The position numbers and the translations under genes were made by a program. 5,931 bases of DNA. Source: Planctomycetota bacterium (GTDB taxonomy: Bacteria > Planctomycetota > SKW154). Under the pieces are notes generated by a model, which saw only the letters and a list, made by a program, of their open reading frames with translations, was not told the origin of the DNA and did no database searches. Positions 4,963-5,931 of this stretch are shown one piece after another. How positions within the stretch are numbered: position 1 is the stretch's first letter; every line of letters begins with the position of its first letter. The DNA lies in assembly GCA_026418755.1 (NCBI GenBank), contig JAOAAR010000135.1:1-5931 (forward strand), read 5' to 3'.

Positions 4963-5931
4963 TCAATTCACCATCCGAAAAATCCCTTTGTTCTGCGACG
5001 CCAAATCACCCAAAAATGTCGCATCCGCTCCTTGCATCCCAACCGTGTTTATTTGAATATCTTTGTATTTGTTCCACTTCTTCACATCTTCAAGAATCCG
5101 CTTCGTGTCTGTAAACCCTGCCGTCGGCAACCCGTCCGTCAAAAATACGATTAACTTCGTATCCGCATCCTCCAACGCCGTCTTCAATGACGCCCAAATG
5201 TTCGTCATCCCCATCGGCTGCTGCCTCTCTATCACCGCTATCGCCTCAGCCTTCACCTCCTTCGTCGCCTTCTGCAACTTATCCTTCCACTTCACAAGCC
5301 CGTGATTGAAAAATATCATATTGAAACTGTAACTCTCATCCATCGCCTCAATCACACTCTTCATCTCCTTCTTCACCAATTCCAACTTCGTCTTCCCCCC
5401 AGACGACGCCTCCGCCATACTCCCCGACACATCTATCACAAAAAACACCTTCTTCTTGCTTATCTCCTCTCCAAAAAACCTCGGCTTCGGCTTCCCTTCC
5501 TCCTCATCCTTCTCATCCTTCCACGGCGGCACCACCTCCGTCTTTATCTTCCCCGGCTCACGAGGCTCTTCCCCTTCCCTTTTCTCCTCCTTCGCCTGCC
5601 CATACCTTTCCTTACTCTTTGCCCACCAATCCTTCCACGCCTTCACATCAGTCCCGAAATCCTTCTCCGTCAACTCTATCAACGCCCCGTGAATGTAATT
5701 CCGCGTCCGCCCATCCACCTCCACAGGTAACACCTTCATCAACATCTCTATCGCTCGCTTCCGAAACTCTACACTCCGGTCCGCCAACCTCGATTTCCCA
5801 AAAATCTCCGCTACCGTCAGCCGCGCCTCCCACGCCGCATCCTCCAGACCCTTCAGCACCACATCGTCACAATCATCCCTCTTAAAACCCCATAAAACTT
5901 TGAGTAACTGCGCCCGAACATCTCCACTCTC
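4963..5931 (-). CDS. HEAT-like / von Willebrand factor A domain protein, 5' end outside window
   Basis: The frame is open from the right edge, so 322 C-terminal residues are seen and the true start is missing; a GTG at 5862 is internal, with 23 more in-frame codons before it. Numbering from that GTG, residues up to about 75 are helical and HEAT-like, ending in a W-x2-WW motif (76-80). Residues about 88-135 are a charged K/E/P-rich linker. Residues about 138-299 are a VWA domain with a complete metal-ion-dependent adhesion site: DVSGS (144-148), Thr220 in GMTN and Asp243 in LTDG. Such domains bind protein ligands through a divalent metal. Export cannot be judged without the N-terminus. The architecture resembles HEAT-VWA proteins of Planctomycetota and similar bacteria, whose roles are mostly unknown. 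It is separated from nrdR by 269 bp with its own promoter, so a functional link to the nrd operon is not implied. Confidence 0.85.
   Translation of the reverse strand, partial: ESGDVRAQLLKVLWGFKRDDCDDVVLKGLEDAAWEARLTVAEIFGKSRLADRSVEFRKRAIEMLMKVLPVEVDGRTRNYIHGALIELTEKDFGTDVKAWKDWWAKSKERYGQAKEEKREGEEPREPGKIKTEVVPPWKDEKDEEEGKPKPRFFGEEISKKKVFFVIDVSGSMAEASSGGKTKLELVKKEMKSVIEAMDESYSFNMIFFNHGLVKWKDKLQKATKEVKAEAIAVIERQQPMGMTNIWASLKTALEDADTKLIVFLTDGLPTAGFTDTKRILEDVKKWNKYKDIQINTVGMQGADATFLGDLASQNKGIFRMVN

Overview
This is a 5.9 kb stretch of bacterial chromosome in which every supportable gene lies on the minus strand. It carries an anaerobic (class III) ribonucleotide reductase operon, read right to left: nrdR, nrdD, a DNA methyltransferase fused to a thioredoxin/glutaredoxin-like domain, and nrdG (cut by the left edge). 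Upstream, at the right edge, is the 3' part of a HEAT-like / von Willebrand A protein gene. NrdR is a bacterial regulator, and the oxygen-sensitive glycyl-radical NrdD with its radical-SAM activase means DNA precursors can be made without oxygen, so the source is an anaerobic or facultative bacterium. The lineage cannot be fixed from the window. The HEAT-like region ending in a W-x2-WW motif before a VWA domain recalls proteins common in Planctomycetota and some uncultivated phyla, which is only a weak hint. The coding strand is strongly purine-rich, so long non-coding ORFs appear on the plus strand.

Layout: 1-505 nrdG (partial); 502-1743 methyltransferase-redoxin fusion; 1744-1829 short gap holding an 18-codon ORF; 1830-4208 nrdD; 4205-4693 nrdR; 4694-4962 intergenic region with a sigma70-type promoter overlapped by two tandem NrdR-box-like operators; 4963-5931 VWA gene (partial). 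nrdR/nrdD and fusion/nrdG each overlap by 4 bp (ATGA), which implies translational coupling. The genes appear to form one transcript started near 4724.

How the genes fit together: NrdR (zinc ribbon plus ATP-cone) senses dATP/ATP and probably represses its own promoter. NrdD reduces ribonucleotides. NrdG makes the glycyl radical on Gly765 of NrdD. The redoxin domain is well placed to be the electron donor that re-reduces the NrdD active-site cysteines. The unusual element is that this redoxin is not a free-standing gene but the C-terminal domain of a beta-class amino-methyltransferase with no restriction partner in view. A near-ideal Shine-Dalgarno and an in-frame GTG lie exactly at the domain junction, so the redoxin may also be made as a separate small protein. 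The methyltransferase-redoxin fusion inside an nrd operon is the main candidate for something undescribed.
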